From DATFGK01 sp046712825 (GTDB lineage: Bacteria > Actinomycetota > AC-67): 6,327 nt of DNA. This document shows positions 5,266-6,327 of the stretch, in pieces; the first letter of the stretch is position 1, and each line of letters opens with the position of its first letter. Position numbers and translations under genes: made by a program. The notes under the pieces were generated by a model, which did no database searches, had not been told where the DNA came from, and was given only the letters and a program-made list of their open reading frames with translations. Where the stretch lies: positions 1-6,327 of the forward strand of contig JBKKCR010000099.1 of NCBI GenBank assembly GCA_046712825.1. The letters are read 5' to 3'.

Positions 5266-6327
5266 CAGAGTCGAATCATAGACCGCAGCGGCAAGCCCAA
5301 GAAGCGCGCGTAGCGCTCCGCTTCCGCACGCAAGGCCTTGGTTTGCGCTCGATCCAGCGTCTGCAAGAGCCGCGTATCGAGGGTGACGGTGTCCTTCTCG
5401 ATCGTGCGGCGCCAGCCGCCGACGATCTTTCCGTTGAGAAACACCACGCCACGATCGAGGGTGCCTTCCTTGGGCGGTCGATCCTCGACCGCCGGGTCGC
5501 GCAGCGCGCTGCGGTCCTTGAACGCGATGAAGTACTCGTCGTACGGGGGAAGCAGATGCACGAGTGGTTCCTTCACCGGCGCCGTCCTCTTCGACGGAAA
5601 CGCCCAGTAGCTCTTCCCGTCGATCGTTTCTTCGGTGGCTCCGGCGAGCTCGATGCCATTCTTCGCATCGCCGACCGTGAGTCCGGACCACCACGCGAAG
5701 TCCTGAGCGGTCGCCGGGCCGTGACTCCTGAAATAGCGGGTCGTGAGCTCGGCCAGCGCTTGCTCGCGGCTGAGCTTCTTCGCAGCGGGAACGCGCTCGT
5801 CGAGCAACGCGTACGTGTTTTGCTTCCCCTTTCGCGCACCGCTACAGACGACGGCGTCGAGCTCGGCGCGCGACGCGAGATGACCCAGACGTTGTCCGGA
5901 CGCCACGATGCCCGCCTTCGCGAGCGCCTTCCCCAGCTCGACGCGAGTTAGGTGGGCGCCGCCCTTCAACGCCTTCGCGATCGCCGCGTTGCTGCGCGCG
6001 AAGGTTGCATCGTCGAGCTCGAGTTGACGGTCGTAGTAGCCCATCGCGCGCTTGATCCGCGGAGCGGTTAGCTCGAGCATCCACCGGATGTCCGCCGGCG
6101 TCACGAAGTGCCACGTGGGGCGCAGGACGTGCGTGCGAAGGATCCGACCTTCCTGGAGCGCTTGCTCGACGTCGGCGTCCGTGCAGCCACGCACGCGCTG
6201 CCCGACGGCCCATTTGGCATCTTGGTACTCCTGCGACTGCACGGCGCCGAACCACCGAACGACGTCCTCGGGCTTGCGGAAAGGCGCCCCGATGAGGCGT
6301 TCGTTGTGCATGCGGCGGCGCAGGAGG
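5265..6327 (-). CDS. AlkZ-like winged-helix DNA-binding protein (HTH_42), 5' end outside window
   Basis: This protein belongs to the winged-helix family that includes the DNA glycosylases AlkZ and YcaQ/AlkX, which remove bulky alkylated bases and unhook interstrand crosslinks. Counting from the methionine at 6311, 348 residues are visible. GAVQSQEYQDAKWAVGQR (22-39) carries the catalytic-type QxQ motif as Gln25 and Gln27. ILRTHVLRPTWHFVTPADIRWML (57-79) is the family hallmark. LPPYDEYFIAFKDR and GVVFLNGKIVGGWRR follow in the C-terminal half. The frame stays open upstream of that methionine, and the five extra codons read LLRRR. LLRRRMHNERL matches the usual N-terminus of the family, so the real start is probably a few residues beyond the window and 6311 is internal. 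The gene is first in the visible part of a minus-strand run. DNA binding is likely; glycosylase activity is inferred from the family. Confidence 0.9.
   Translation of the reverse strand, partial: LLRRRMHNERLIGAPFRKPEDVVRWFGAVQSQEYQDAKWAVGQRVRGCTDADVEQALQEGRILRTHVLRPTWHFVTPADIRWMLELTAPRIKRAMGYYDRQLELDDATFARSNAAIAKALKGGAHLTRVELGKALAKAGIVASGQRLGHLASRAELDAVVCSGARKGKQNTYALLDERVPAAKKLSREQALAELTTRYFRSHGPATAQDFAWWSGLTVGDAKNGIELAGATEETIDGKSYWAFPSKRTAPVKEPLVHLLPPYDEYFIAFKDRSALRDPAVEDRPPKEGTLDRGVVFLNGKIVGGWRRTIEKDTVTLDTRLLQTLDRAQTKALRAEAERYARFLGLPLRSMIRL

Noticed and set aside
5266..5694. A longer version of the TMEM175-like gene starting at 5694.
   Set aside because: The extra 143 residues are out-of-frame AlkZ-like sequence rich in Arg and Gly. 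The FSD motif belongs within about ten residues of the true start.
5343..5951. A 202-codon plus-strand open frame opposite the AlkZ-like gene, with similar antisense frames at 4036-4764, 4185-4736 and 4873-5313.
   Set aside because: All lie opposite genes with clear family motifs, have arginine-rich low-information translations and show no conserved domain.
1..6327. A search for CRISPR arrays, tRNA or rRNA genes, insertion sequences, toxin-antitoxin pairs or phage-defence genes.
   Set aside because: No spaced direct repeats, cloverleaf-like segments, transposase motifs or defence domains are visible. Nearly every base is in one of seven recognised genes.

Overview
This is a gene-dense, high-GC window with seven protein-coding genes and almost no non-coding DNA. 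The content points to an actinobacterial-type genome: a wax ester synthase/diacylglycerol acyltransferase (WS/DGAT), a thiolase, an actinobacterial-looking beta-lactamase-fold serine hydrolase, a stand-alone MOSC protein, a TMEM175-type channel and an AlkZ-like winged-helix protein. It may come from an uncultured lineage. No marker gene fixes the taxon, so this is inference. I see no RNA genes, CRISPR array, insertion sequence or phage genes.

Layout. (1) Positions 1-984, plus strand: the C-terminal part of a thiolase, then 4 bp later a small VOC-fold (glyoxalase-like) protein. The last codons of the VOC gene are three copies of a 9-bp repeat that contains a palindrome. (2) Positions 996-2402, minus strand: a complete WS/DGAT acyltransferase, convergent with the VOC gene across an 11-bp gap. 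(3) Positions 2411-3517, plus strand: a cytoplasmic serine hydrolase, divergent from the WS/DGAT gene. Its true start is uncertain and may be a rare CTG. (4) Positions 3510-6327, minus strand: four genes in transcription order. These are an AlkZ-like winged-helix protein (5' end outside the window), a six-helix TMEM175/DUF1211 channel, a MOSC protein and a GNAT acetyltransferase. The first pair overlap by one base (TGATG), the last pair abut with no gap, and a 55-bp gap separates the two pairs. The GNAT gene overlaps the convergent hydrolase gene by 8 bp.

How the genes may work together. Thiolase and WS/DGAT both act in acyl-CoA and neutral-lipid metabolism, but they lie on opposite strands, so a shared role is only suggested. 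The minus-strand group looks like a housekeeping or stress-type operon without an obvious single pathway. I found no convincing new multi-gene system. The most unusual points are the palindromic repeat forming the VOC C-terminus, the possible CTG start of the hydrolase, and the coupling of a DNA-glycosylase-like gene to a potassium-channel-like gene.
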